DNA of 64,000 nt from Cornus controversa. Lineage: Eukaryota; Streptophyta; Magnoliopsida; Cornales; Cornaceae. Location of the stretch: assembly GCA_026545225.1 (NCBI GenBank), contig CM048845.1, forward strand, positions 92,568,533-92,632,532, written 5' to 3'. The translations under genes were made by a program, and so were the position numbers. Below the pieces are notes generated by a model. It made no database searches, was not told the DNA's origin, and saw only the letters and a list, made by a program, of their open reading frames with translations. Below are positions 46,801-59,356 of the stretch, piece after piece; position 1 is the first letter of the stretch, and every line of letters begins with the position of its first letter.

Positions 46801-49800
46801 CAGTTGTTTTCCTCAGCCCCAAAAGCATTTTCCAACTTTGAAAATTTTATTTTAAGATTTAAGACCTTCAGCCTTCAGGAGCATGTTTGACATACATAGA
46901 AGCATGCATTAAAGCACTGTGTCACTAACAACTTCATTGAAGAACTACTTTTGCTACTATGTGACTAAATTGGTCCTAGTTACTCTTCGGGACAGAGTGG
47001 AAGAAGGGAGGAGATTCTCGAATGATGTGAATAAAATAGAATATGGCATGGGGCATAGCTCTATTTGAGTTGTTAAAGCTCCAATCTGGAAGCCCAAAAG
47101 CATACCTTCAATTCTTTAACAACAATTCTTTAGGTAATTAATTCTTGAACAACATTGGAAAGGAAATTATTCCAGATGGGATCAACAAAAACAGGAGTAC
47201 AGTAAAACATGAAAATCATGTCAGCCTGTCAACTTCTCAAGCCAGTTCTGTATCTAATTCCTATTTCCAGACACTTCCGTGCAAAGAACCATGAAAATGC
47301 ATATAACCAGCTAAGTAATAGGCCATAGGAAGCCCACATTTATCCTTTATTATATCAGCTAGGTTAAGTGGCCATTGCTTGGTGCAATGATAAATACGTT
47401 AGGAGTGCTAAACATGAGAATACAGGTTCATGTCTCAGGGCAGATAATGCCAAAGGTTAGATATGCCACATTGCCACCAGTTCACCCCTCTCCGCGTCCT
47501 TGATTAATAGGGACCATGCTGGTAATTACCTTTTCTCATATAAACTATGTAATTTTGCATAATATGAAAATTTTATCAATTAAAAGGTATGCCACAAACA
47601 GAATGTCCTCACAGTATATAAGTTTGCAAGCTCAAGACCATCATGGAAATAGATTTCTTGGTAGTCCTTGGCAGAATTAGAAGTCATCCAGTTATAAGGA
47701 ATTATTTTATCAGAAACAACTGATCTCCCAAAGCACGATAATTTCAAATTATGTAAGTTACTTTAAACAGCCTGTGTAGCAGAATCCAGGAGCTAATTAC
47801 CTTAACGGTTGCAACAGCTTCCACAGCACCTGCAGCCCCAAGCAGGTGACCAATTATGGATTTTGTAGAGTTCATTCTTAGCTGCAAGAACCCGAAAGAA
47901 AATTAAGCATTCCAGAAAGAAATTGTGAAAAAATAGGGGCTTTAGAGAATATTATGCATCCAATTTACCACTGGATTCTGCCCAAAACACTGAACAATAG
48001 CTTGGTACTCTCTCAGATCACCAGCCTGAGTCGATGTAGCGTGCGCATTCACATAATTGACATCTTCTCTGGCTACTCCAGATTGAGCTAAAGCCTTCTC
48101 TATGCAAAGAACAATTCCTGTCCCTGAATTCAGGAAGGAAAATAAGCGCCACAGTTCAAGTATTCATTGGTGAATCAATTCTTTCCCTAACTCTAAGGTG
48201 CATGAATTCTGCCACAGAAACCCATAAGCTCTTACACCCACTTGGTTGATTTTATCCACTAATTATAACGTTAAGGTAAATTCAAATAATGCTTTATAGA
48301 AGAACAGCTGAAATTAATGGAAAGGGCAAGAAGGCATAAATAATAGCAATGACGATGGAAAAGAAATAGGAGAACTAAAGGCTTTCAAAAGTGAGCAATT
48401 AATTTTTTTTTGAAAATGTGAGCATTCTTGGTTGTTTTCGATTTGCAGCAGACCTGAGTTTCCTAAAACATGGGGAAAAAATTCAGTGCCTCCTGCAAAG
48501 ACGCATTTAAAGGAAAATTGTCACAGAGTACTCGAGTGTAGTCCTCAAACCGCTTTTCAACATCATTACAATTTTTTCCCCATTTCCGAAAGAAAAATAG
48601 TCTGCAAAGATGATACTGAAAAGACCCTAAGGTTCTAACATGAATGTTAACAAATATTTTAAATTATTTGTGAATTAGAAACAATAAAGAATGAAGAGCT
48701 TACCATCTGGATGAGGTTCAGTCATGTGATAAGCGTCACAAGTAAAGCTTCCGCCCAGAAACTCCGCATAAATATTTGCACCCCTTTTCTGTCATATGAA
48801 TAAGATAAAGGAATTTAAGCTGAAAGGACTTGGCCAAACTTTGGCCATAATCCAACTTTCTGGCCGAATTTTTCATCCAAATGTTTCTCTAATTCAAATC
48901 CAGTGGCCTAGCCTGAGTCCAAATTTCACTGAGTTCAGTGAATTATAAAGCATGCTTGGAAATACCTTAGCATGTTCTAGTTCTTCTAAAAGCAGAACAC
49001 CAGCTCCTTCTCCCATAACAAATCCATCACGATTCTGCTCAATTGAAAATCAAATGTAATGTAAGGATTAAACCCAAGAAGAAAATCATATGCAGTAGGG
49101 TAAAATATACAATCCTGAATTTCAAAAGTATCGACAAATGTCTCAGACATTTATTCAAACTGTACCCTGCCATAAATTCAATACTTTCCAAACCAATAAG
49201 ATGTTGAATGCAATATTTCATAGCTAATTTTTTTCCTTTTGATCTTTCCTGAGTTTTTCAGAAGGACATGGCTAAAATGATTTTGACTTGCAGCTGGGTA
49301 GATAAAGTTTTTTGACAAAGAAAATTGCATCAAGTGAATATAAGAAGCCATAACATGATTATATTTCTAATTTTTTTTCACCAATTTGGCACATGTTATA
49401 CTACAAAAAATGAACAAAATATATTGACAGTATGTTGACTAATTCAAATTACAGAATAGATTTTCTGAAATTCACTTTATTAACATTAAAGCTTGAGCTA
49501 AGGAGAAGAAGGTTTGATTGAATACAATATCCCACGGGCGCGAAGCCTTAGTTGGATCACTATTCCTTTGTGAAAGAGCTCTGCATGCTATGAAACCTCC
49601 CAATCCTGCAAATTTAAGCTCATCATATAAAAATGTCAGGTTCATGCATCATGAAGATAAATAATTAGGACACATCCAGTATGAGATAAGAACTAATACC
49701 TATAGGAATAATTGCTGCATCAGAGCCACCACAAAGCATCATATCCTGCAAGTTCCCATGCATTGAGAACAATGTGGAAGTATAGATGCTTTACTAGAAG

Positions 49801-52800
49801 AAATTAAATAAATAACATTAAACAACGTATTCAAAGATTCTAGAAATAACTATAACTCTGAACTTTAGAGAATGTAATGAGTAAATTGAGGCACATACTG
49901 TTTCACCTCTGATAATATGATTTGCTGCATTAAGTATACAGAAATTGCTCGTTGCACAAGCTGTAGAGATAGAGTAGTTCGGGCCCATCCATCCCTGCAG
50001 TTTTGCAATTTGCAAATAGCTACAGGATTTTAACAACAATTTCACAATCTGTTGTGATTTTATCCTAATCTGCCACTAGCATTGACCTTACCAAATCCAT
50101 TGCAAGCATAGCAGAACCCATGTTGGTAGTGGCAAAAGGTATACAGAAGGGATTCATCTTCCTGTAAGAAACTCGTAAAGCTTCGATTGCATCGTTAAAA
50201 ACCTGATCAAAGTGTAGCCAATATATCATAGAAACAGAAGAAGTTGAAGCATTTGACAATGAAAATAGTCATTAGTTCCTGGAGAATTTTGGTTTTAATT
50301 GATCAGTTTGGAATCAATTCCATAATTCATCCCCCATCTGTGTTTCACATGGTACTGGTTTATAGGCATTGCATCATCCCATTTTGTGCAGGAGATCTAA
50401 GCAACAGCCAATGAAAATAGCTTTGGCTTTTTAAGTTTTTTACTGTTAGTTTTTGTCTGCAAAATTCTGTATTAGTGGACAAGGTAAGCTAAGCCTTAAA
50501 CTTACCTTCATGCCCCCTAGAGCAGATCCAATCAAAATCCCACATTTAGCTTTGTCTAGCTCGCCCATGTAATCTTCTGCAATCCGACCATCTGCCAATG
50601 CTTTTTTGCCAGCTGTGAGCAAGTAAAGCATGAACTTGTCTGCCCTCTTAGAAAGTTTTGGTGCAACCCATCCATTTGCTGAGAAAGACTTGATTTCCCC
50701 TGCAATCCTCTGTAATAGAAAAGACTAGAATCAATATCTCCACAGAACTAGCTACCACAATAAAAGAAAGTAAAAAAAAACTTACCGTTGGAAACTGAGC
50801 ACAGTCAAATGCCTCTATCTCACTTATGCCACTAACACCTTCAAGAAGATTATTATAGAAAACATCTGCATCGTGACCAATTGGGGTTACAACACCTACT
50901 CCTGTCGCAACAACCCGCCTTTTCTTTGTAGGATGTTTCTTCTTTAATGTGGCTTCTTTTGAAGGTTGAACTGCCACAGCCATGGTTTTTCCTAGATCAA
51001 TGATAAATTTAGTCTATATGCTCACCATATGGTAGGTATGACATTTACTAAGCATTTATCCATAGCTTCCATCAGCACCACATGGAACAGATAAATAATG
51101 GGGCCAAAGTATGTCCCATGGCTGCATTGGTATTGTGGCACCTACATCACCAATCAATTTACTTCTGAACATTTGACCATCATAGCTTGCACCCTTTTCC
51201 AACCAAATCCAGTGGTTAATGATTGTACTGGTACATCAATCATTTTCTCTTCAGGCAGAAATGACAAAATAAAGTGCCTAAAATCACAACTCCTTCCAAT
51301 AACATAAATTGGTCTCTAAGCTACCATTTTGTAGGTATGAAATGTACAAAGCATTTAATAACAGCTTTCATCAGCAAAATATAGTGCAGATTATTAATGG
51401 GGCAGGAGTATGTCTTATGGCTACATAGTAATATGGCAACCACTTCATCACAAATTAATTAAATTCCAAAAGCTTAACCATCATAACTTGCATTTATTTC
51501 CAAACAATTAATGAGCTCAAAATGATGCACAATTACTGGTTCATGGTAGTTATCATCATCTCTTCGACCACAGATGAAAAAGTACACCACCTAAAATCAT
51601 GATCTCTCGTAATAACTCCTACCAATCAGTTAACCTGGTAAAATTAAATCAAAATTTAACACAAAAATCTTTAATGATACTGAAAATTTTCAGCTATTAC
51701 TTTCTATTGTTATGTACATGCATTTCAAATTTTCACTAGCAAACAGTCAAACTGTGCTAAGCTGCATTAGTTGTTAGCTCTAATGTATCTCCTCCACTTT
51801 CCATGTGAAAGGTTGGGTTCAATTTCCCGAAATGGGAACTATGGGTGTGTGCAAGTGTCTTCCTTACCCCCCTCCAAAAAAAAAAAACGAAGACAGAGAT
51901 GAACAACATATTTCTCCAACAACCAATATACAGAACTACAACACACATACCACTTTTTAATAGCATAGGGGTGTTTTTTTTGGTTGATTTGATAGTCCAG
52001 GGGGTGTTGCAATAGCAATAATATATAAAGCATGTGTATTTTCATAAAACTTTTTATATTACTGCAAGTTACAAAAATCTTATTAGAATTTAGGAATAAT
52101 TCAACACACATAAATGGAATAAGATTATGTATCAAACATCATGAACCAAAGTATCATTCACAAACGTAATTCACAGAAAAATGTTAAAAAATAAATCATA
52201 TAAAGAGTAGCATTCTTCTTTCTTTTTCTTTTTGGCGTTTAACATATAAAACAGCAGTTTCTCTAACGACCATTAAAAAAAATATAGCATGCTCTGTAAT
52301 TAAACTTAGGCTAAAATTGCATTAAATCCCCCTGAACTATCAACTCAACCAAAAAAAACCCTATATATACTATTAAAAAGGGGAGTTTAATGCATTTTAG
52401 CCTTAAATTTATGACAAACATGCATAAATATACCAGTATTTAACAATATTGAAAAAAAAAACTCAATTCCAACATAAAATTCATGGGTTATTACCAGAAT
52501 GGGCAGCCCGATTCATCCGTCTCTGCTTGCAAGTCACCGGCACTGTCTTCGACCCGAAGAGTGAGAACCCATTGTCACCAAAGAGGGCCGAAGAAGATGA
52601 CTGGCCTTTCGAGCTGTAGTACTCCTCACATGGTTCGAAAGCGAGACAAGAACGCATCAGATTTTGAATACCAGAACCACACAATGACGAAACCAAACCA
52701 ACAGAGAGGTTATCTACACCACAACCATTGCCGCAATGAGTCACGACCTTCCTTCGTCTCGCAGAACAACCAAGCCTCCTCTTAGATTGAAACAGAGATT

Positions 52801-52894
52801 TTGACTTCAGAGTGGTGTCTTTTTCACATGTGACCGACATGCAAGCCGTGACGAGCCATGTACAGAGTGGAGAGGCAACAGAGGAAGCCACCAT
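43854..52894 (-). CDS. KAS2: Beta-ketoacyl-[ACP] synthase II, plastidial
   Basis: Thirteen exons in transcript order: 52894-52495, 50991-50786, 50709-50506, 50202-50092, 49994-49899, 49745-49700, 49605-49526, 49034-48966, 48788-48704, 48123-47969, 47881-47801, 44260-44201, 43976-43854. All have GT/AG borders and phases join cleanly to 571 residues (Arabidopsis FAB1/KAS2 is ~541). The enzyme elongates C16-ACP to C18-ACP in the plastid stroma. The KAS triad is intact: Cys320 in STACATS, His460 in NAHATST, His496 in GHLLGAAG, with Lys491 in STKS. The Ser/Arg-rich first ~130 residues are a transit peptide. The start at 52894 gives the family N-terminus [15 protein letters not shown]; an in-frame ATG at 52954 would add 20 residues. 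Intron 1 (1.5 kb) and intron 11 (3.5 kb) are long. Confidence 0.95.
44261..47800 (-). other. Intron 11 of KAS2 (3.5 kb)
   Basis: It is AT-rich with no reading frame of interest. It holds the Mutator-like MITE at 46674-46833; nothing else is recognised. Confidence 0.7.
46674..46833. mobile_element. 160-bp Mutator-like MITE in KAS2 intron 11
   Basis: The ~23-bp terminal inverted repeats are GAGAAGTGCTATTGGGGCTA... and, read from the other end, GGAAAATGCTTTTGGGGCTG... The perfect 9-bp target duplication AACTTTGAA is at 46665-46673 and 46834-46842. A 9-bp duplication with G-starting inverted repeats points to the Mutator superfamily. No coding capacity. Confidence 0.82.
51015..51615. repeat. Old ~299-bp tandem duplication in KAS2 intron 1
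   Basis: Two diverged units, aligned for example at 'gtaggtatga' (51032 and 51331) and 'ttccatcagca/tttcatcagca', run in parallel through the rest of the unit. The intron (50992-52494) shows nothing else. Confidence 0.7.
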
Positions 52895-54263
52895 TGCCGA
52901 AATTGGGTATTCCCCAAAGAAACCCCAAATCCGAACAAAATGGAAGAGACCCAAATGGAGAATTTAGTGACCCAGAAAGATTTAGCGAGAGATTGGATTA
53001 AAACAGAGGAAAATCGAGCACTTGCATTGAATTTTGGAGAGGTTTTTGGTGGGTTTTTGGAGAAGAAGTAGAAGAAGATTGTAATATTGGATCAGAGAGA
53101 AGGCCGAGAATGAAACCAGAGCTTTCATGGATGTGAAGCAGTTGGAAATGACTGGTGTAAGTGAATCTGAGTCCCTTCTGACACAGAGAACGCCAAGTGC
53201 TGTGTGATACATAGAAATGGAAAGAGACATTATAGTACAAATGGATGTGAATGTGATCAATAAAAATCAATTTCTTTTTGTTTTTATTTCTTTGGTGACT
53301 AATTTCTTTTTGTTTTTCTTGTTAGTGAAAAAGTAATTTTTTTAAACTTTAGTCATTAAAAAATAAATTTTAAATACTCTTGTGTACTTTAAGTAAGGAA
53401 AGAATAATATTTTTTATTATTATTATTTTTTTTCTGAACTAAAAAAATTTAGAAAAGGGAAAGCAATAGTGGAATAGGAGCCATGATTTGGTTACTTATA
53501 AAGTAAGGATAAAAAGTCTTCTTAAATAAAAATTTAATTTCATCTATCTCCGATTATCTAAGAGGAATTTTCAAAATGTCAATAAATTTCGTTCTAATCT
53601 AATTCTATTATGAAATTTTTATATTTTACATTGAATCGCATTACACATATTTATTCGTTTCAAACATATTACATTGGAGTTATTAGATAAGTTTGAGACT
53701 TTTTGTGTTAATGGCTAGTGTAGTACCAAGTGCAAGAAAAATGTCCAAAAAAAATTATTACGAAGACTTTTCATTTGGGAGGAAATTTTCCTCTCGTTGT
53801 AAAAAAAAAAAAAAAAAAACAAAAAGAAAGGAAAAGAAAATAATTTAAGTAATATTTAAAATATGCAATTTTCTCATGTTCCTTTCCCTCAGAGTAGTAG
53901 GTAACAATTAGCTTATCAATGAATGGGGCAATTGGTTAGCAGCAATAAGCCAAGTGATGTTACAAATGAGGCTGAAAATGGGAGTTTGTTGCGTTGATGA
54001 TCATTAACCAAAGCCTCTTAAAATTTAATTGATTTAATTGGTGAGTGATTGTGAGGGGCGGACACGATACTTTCAATTTGTAGTCTAGGAATGGATCCAA
54101 AGAACCCAATCCCGACGAGTTTCAAGTTTCAAAAAAATAAAAATTAAGCACCTCAGTGTGGTTCAAGTACTCCTCCATTTTCCAATATATAAATCTTCCT
54201 AATTAAGTGGAATCTTATGTGATTCAAACTCTAATAAAAATTTAACCATATATTATCCATAGG

Positions 54264-54266
<3 letters not shown>
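52895..54266 (-). other. 5' UTR and upstream region of KAS2
   Basis: The KAS2 leader lies above 52894 and includes an in-frame ATG at 52954. It is followed by a CT-rich (minus-strand) segment up to about 53270, then AT-rich DNA with A/T runs. No other gene seen. Confidence 0.5.

Positions 54267-54304
<38 letters not shown>
54267..54304 (+). repeat. (GA)n microsatellite
   Basis: About 19 uninterrupted GA units. Confidence 0.95.
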
Positions 54305-54308
<4 letters not shown>

Positions 54309-54471
54309 GGTAGTTGTGAAAGCAGATAGGTTGCAAGAAAGATTACTTGTCTAGTGTGGACGATGGATGGAAAGATAACAAAACTGCGACGTGTAGTTTT
54401 CATGCATTAAGAAACAAAACCTATCAGCATGGATTGTTGGAATTTGTAGGCCAAATTTTCTACAATATGTG

Positions 54472-54474
<3 letters not shown>

Positions 54475-54507
<33 letters not shown>
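54475..54507 (+). repeat. (TA)n microsatellite
   Basis: About 16 TA units. Confidence 0.95.
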
Positions 54508-54509
<2 letters not shown>

Positions 54510-54952
54510 TCCATATGAAAAAGTTGAAGGGACCAATCACATAAAAAGGAAACAAGTACCAATAATGGGTCATCTACAACTTGTTATTCAGAGAGAGAGA
54601 GAGAGACTCACACGAGTTCTTAACTTCATCTTTTGAACCAATGATGCAGCCTCGGAATGATGAAGAGGGAAAGGGTAATTTTAGGTGGACTTCTGCTTCA
54701 GAAATGAACATTAATTTACTAACAATTTGTAGGTATATAGAGCAATTTTGTTATGTCGTTGATGTGGTTAATTAATCTAATAGGTTTGTTTAATGGTTTG
54801 AATAAGACGTTGATGAGAGATATGCTTTAAGGTATGGTATCTGATTCCCTACCAAGGTTGGATTTCCTACTTCCAACTTTATGCGTACTTGGGTGTGTCC
54901 AACCACATGGCTGGGTCTGGGTCTGGGTTTTGGTTTTGGTTTTGGTTTTGGC

Positions 54953-55510
54953 GTTGGAAATATGGACACAGACACGGAACACAGGTACAACATAACACGA
55001 ATACGGATACGGTATATGAGTACAACACGATACGGACACGGGTACAACACGACACAACTACGGCGATATGAGAAATTCTAAAAAAAAGGACACATATTGC
55101 AATGATACGGCTATAAAATAATAATATAATATATATTAATTATTTAACAAAAAAAATCACATTACAGAAATACTTCAATTTATCATCAATCAATTAAGAA
55201 CCAAACAAATTTATAAACAAAAATAGACAAATAGATTAAAGAAGAACCAGATTTATTTAGTCATCTACATATATTTAGCTTAGATTTTTAATCACAACTT
55301 AGTCGCATATAATTTTTTTTTGAAATACATGAATATACATCACTACTACGAAGTGTCTGACACGTGTTCAAGAAGTGTTCGAGAAGTGTCTAACACGTGT
55401 TCGAGGAGTGTCCTAAAAAAAATGTCAGGACACTTCTACAAAGTGTCTGAGATGTGTTCAAGTGTCCGACATGAATACGGTACTCTCATTGAAGTGTCCG
55501 TGCTTTATAG
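54953..55510. mobile_element. hAT-like MITE, ACGGATACG-rich family, copy 1
   Basis: Subterminal ends are dense in ACACGATACGG / GTGTCCGACAC-type repeats in opposite orientations. The right end is GTCCGTGCTTTATAG, and the left end GTTGGAAATATGGACAC is a degenerate inverted match. The 8-bp duplication GTTTTGGC flanks it (54945-54952 and 55511-55518), but it falls within a GTTTTG repeat, so it is weaker evidence than for the copy at 62963. No coding capacity. Confidence 0.6.
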
Positions 55511-55667
55511 GTTTTGGCTTTGACTTCTCAAACAAAGAATTTAGGATAGTTATTTTTATTGCTTAGCTCGTAAATGTTTCCATCCCACATCAATTTTTAG
55601 ATGCAAATGTCAAACCATACTAACCCAATCTGAATCTAACTAACTTGTATAGAAGAATGATTGTCAA

Positions 55668-55800
55668 CAAGGAAACACGAACATGAGATACGGGTACGAC
55701 ACGATAGGAAAAATCTCAAAAAAATAATATACGGATACGGCAACGATACATTAAATAAATAAAAATATAATATTATACATAAAATATTAATTTCTTCTTA
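55668..55800. mobile_element. Partial copy of the same hAT-like MITE
   Basis: One subterminal end is present (ACACGAACATGAGATACGGG, ACGACACGATAGG, ATACGGATACGGCAACG). The opposite end is not seen nearby. Confidence 0.5.
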
Positions 55801-57040
55801 CTGTCACAATTAAGTATCATTACTAACTGTAAGTGTGATAAATTTTATTTATGTCTTCAAAATTAGGTTTGTGATTCAGGTTTCACAATCTCAACCGTTG
55901 ATACTATTTGTTATGAAATCTGCAAGCTAGTTAGACAAATATGGATTTATGGTCACTTGATCATGGTCTTGATCTGTTTTTCGAATTCGAATTCCTGTAC
56001 ACCGTGTAGCTAGCTCATTGCGGGGCTTCATGTTGTGCTCATCCTATGCACTCTGCAGCTTATTGTGAGGCTTCGTGTCTGTGTACTGAAACGCAGAATT
56101 CGCACAGGAAGGGATCTAAATTCCTCTTTCTCTGTCAACAAATCATCCAAAAATTGGGATAGTAGTAACGGGGAAAAATTAGGAGGGTAGTAACGGGGGA
56201 GCTACCTTATATATTAGCCATCTTGAGTAACATGAAGTGTGATATATAATATCACACACATGTATATTATATTTTGATTCAAGTTTCATTCGTAGATTGA
56301 TCCCTATATTCATCTTCCATCGCTGTCCGTATACAAGTGTTTAGGATGGGTTGGCGAAGGCCTAATATTTTTGATAGATATAATATAACTGGATCACATG
56401 ATGACGTGTTCTTATAGAGGAAAAAGAGAAGATTAAAATTCAAGTATAACAAAATTATCATTTATTGAGCATGGCTATAGCCAAAATAATTGAGGATAAT
56501 TACCCATGTAGAAAGCTTAGTATTACTTCACCACTTTAGTATCAATCGAGCATAATAAATCACTAACAAATAGAACCGGTCACCATATCTATTGTAACAG
56601 ATGGAAAACTACTACATGACATAAAAATGAAGATTTTGGGTTAATGCTTCAATTCTTCTCTAACAATGAAAATTTATTAGGACAGTCTGGGCTGGGCTTA
56701 TTTCTAAATGGGCCGGGCTTGGGCTTGGGCTTGCTTTTAAAATTCATACATCATGGATTCAGGGATCCCAAATCTGGTGTGGGCAGATCAAACTGATCTT
56801 TTGGCCAGGCTTCAGGTCCAAGCTACACAGATCCTTTGCAGCATCTTGCATATAGTCATGACTCATGAGGTTGTACTAAACCTCATATAAATTCACTATG
56901 CAGTAAATATCTGTTGAAAGTATGTAATTTAAAGAGCCAAAGTGTAAAACAACAACAATAATGATTAGTATATAAATGTAAAACAATGACATACTGTATA
57001 AGCCCCAACAAAAATAAGGCTTTCTCACTATTTTTAGAGC
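55801..57040. other. Intergenic, no gene seen
   Basis: There are no recognisable reading frames. A short GGGCTTGGGCTTGGGCTTGC repeat lies at 56714-56733. Confidence 0.5.
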
Positions 57041-57245
57041 AAGGATCCTCTCCGGCGCCGGAGAGTGTACTCTATTAGGAGTGAAATTTGGTTGAATCAT
57101 CAGATGGGATCCACAGTATCCACCTATGATGGTTTACCGACATTCCCAAATGTTGCTAAGTGAATTATTGAATGACATGGCCTTTTTATAACCCTCGGAT
57201 TTAATTTCAGGAATACAACAGAGATCCCGCTGGAGAGGATCCAAC
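57041..57245. mobile_element. Candidate ~205-bp MITE
   Basis: The terminal inverted repeats AAGGATCCTCTCCGGCG (57041-57057) and, reversed from the right end, TTGGATCCTCTCCAGCG match at 15 of 17 positions. I could not see a target duplication, so superfamily is open. Confidence 0.5.
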
Positions 57246-59356
57246 CCTTTTCTTTTAATATGTTCTCTCTTATTGTAGACATGGTTCTTGACCACTTGTT
57301 CTACTCTCTATTTAGTTCTCTTATTGTAGAGAATTTACTTCAAATCTCCAGAGAGTCTGATTAGTCCTCACACCTGAGCAAGCCCGTCCTCATAACTCAA
57401 CTGTGCCATAAACAAAAATTAGTATCATCTTGAAAGATGATTGAGGTGTTCATCAGTTCATGTGGATAAAGCACATAGGGTCAAAGTCTATGATGTCTAG
57501 GGAATTAACACAAACAGTCAAGGGACACAGAAATAAACATGGAGAAGCTGAATCAAACCTTGTTTCTGATGGAGAAGAGAAGGATGACAACTCCAATGAC
57601 AATGTTGACAGGAGCCCATTTCTGAACCGAAGCTTACAGTGAAGATAGTATTCTATAGAGAAAAACACATACATTATATATAGATATTGAAGACACTCTC
57701 TGTATCAAGCGTTTTATAAGAAATTTAACTGAAACAATTTCAATGAAAACCACCACAAAGTCTGAAAATAACAGGCTCAGAGAAACAAAATTGTTATGCT
57801 CCTGGTACATATATGTATCAAACAAAATGTGGTAAGAAACATTAGAACAAAAGCCGCATTAATTATTAATTTCAAAGCAGATAGAACTAGCCTGAATGGT
57901 TAAACTTCTGAAGCCAAATTTCTCAAAAAAAATTCAATTTCTGGCTGAATTCGGGTGATACATTTTTTTTCAACTTCTCTAATTATTTGTCATCAACTTT
58001 TAACCAAGTTTTTTGGAATTGTTTTCTTCACTTTTTGTTTGGAGGACTAGGTGATTGTGCGACTTAAAATTTGTGATTTGAAGGTTGGATTTTGGATTTG
58101 ACTGGTGAATAGTCATCTGATCATAAAAGCTATGGTGGGTGATCTGCCTTTAGGTTACACCATCTAATAGACTTCATTGTTCATGGAATTACTAGCACTT
58201 TCACCACTTCATTCTTTTTGGCCGCCAAACTTCAACAGTCACTGAACCAAAACAAATTTGTCTTAACTCGCCATTGGATTTGCTTAAAGAATACAACATA
58301 AATGTTTGATTTTGTAAGCAAACCTACAAGATCTACCACCTAGCTATCTCACCAACAAAATGCTCCCAAACCCACAAGTATATTTTACTCTTTGTGTAAT
58401 GCTATATAAAGTACTTTTATCCCTTCATTTAACCATGTTTCTTTCCTCCAAGTTTATTACAGGCATGTTTTCATGTTTCTTTCCTCCAAGTTTATTACAG
58501 GCATGTTTCTTTGAGGAGTTTGGAATTCTGTGCTAGTTGTTGCATGATTGAAAAAACTAGCAATCATGAAGCAAAGATAAGGAATGGATGATCCATGCTG
58601 GAGAAGCAGGGCACATGCTAGATTGCTCGGACATTGATACGAGAATGTTGCTTGTGCCCTTCCTCTCCAGCTTGGGCCCTCTCCTATATTAACACAAGCA
58701 AAGAAAAATCAAGGATTGCATGAGGCAACCAAGGTAAGTTCCTAATTAGTTTTGTGTTTTAATGGAATGATGTGCATGTCAATGATTCATAAACCATTTG
58801 AACTACCACATCATTATCACAACACTAACATTATCACTATGTTACTACTTACTTCAATCTTAAGTTCTATATGTCATTTTCATGGTGCTGGTGGGGCTGG
58901 ACAAAAGAAACATTAGGTAGCTGGCCGCTGAGGATGGAGTTGGAGTAAAGAAACATTTGGTAGTTGGCCAGCTCAAACAAGCTACAATAAGTTACTATGA
59001 AGCCTTCAAATCAAGTGGGACTAACCTGTTGTCTGTATCATCTAGGTGGGTGTTCCATTTAGAATAAAAGAAAATTTTGATCCTTCAGAGAGAGGAACAA
59101 TTTGCTTTTTCCTTCAACATGAGCATTAAACCACAAAACAGAACCACTGAAAGGAAAATTGAAATGCTTAATTTGAGACTTAAATGGCCTCATTATTTTC
59201 TTGTACACAAAAGTTTCTTCATATATAGATAATCTGCATTCGAGGTGACCTTGATTTTCACTCAAGGAACTTTAGCAATCAAATACAAATTAAATATTAT
59301 AAATTATTCATAAATACCATGTGACAGAAATTGTAGGATAATCTACTTGTCTTGAA
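57246..59356. other. Intergenic region with a 38-bp tandem duplication
   Basis: The only structure I see is the direct repeat 58434-58471 / 58472-58509 (starting CATGTTTCTTTCCTCCAAG). A 60-codon frame at 57460-57642 has no recognised similarity and is not called. The KAS-distal end includes the 3' UTR of the DUF936 gene. Confidence 0.5.

Noticed and set aside
54921-54952. Telomere-like repeat (GGTTTTG)n
   Set aside because: The unit is GTTTTG, not the plant TTTAGGG; it is a simple repeat next to a MITE.
57460-57642. 60-codon gene
   Set aside because: No similarity recognised, no splice context, length expected by chance.
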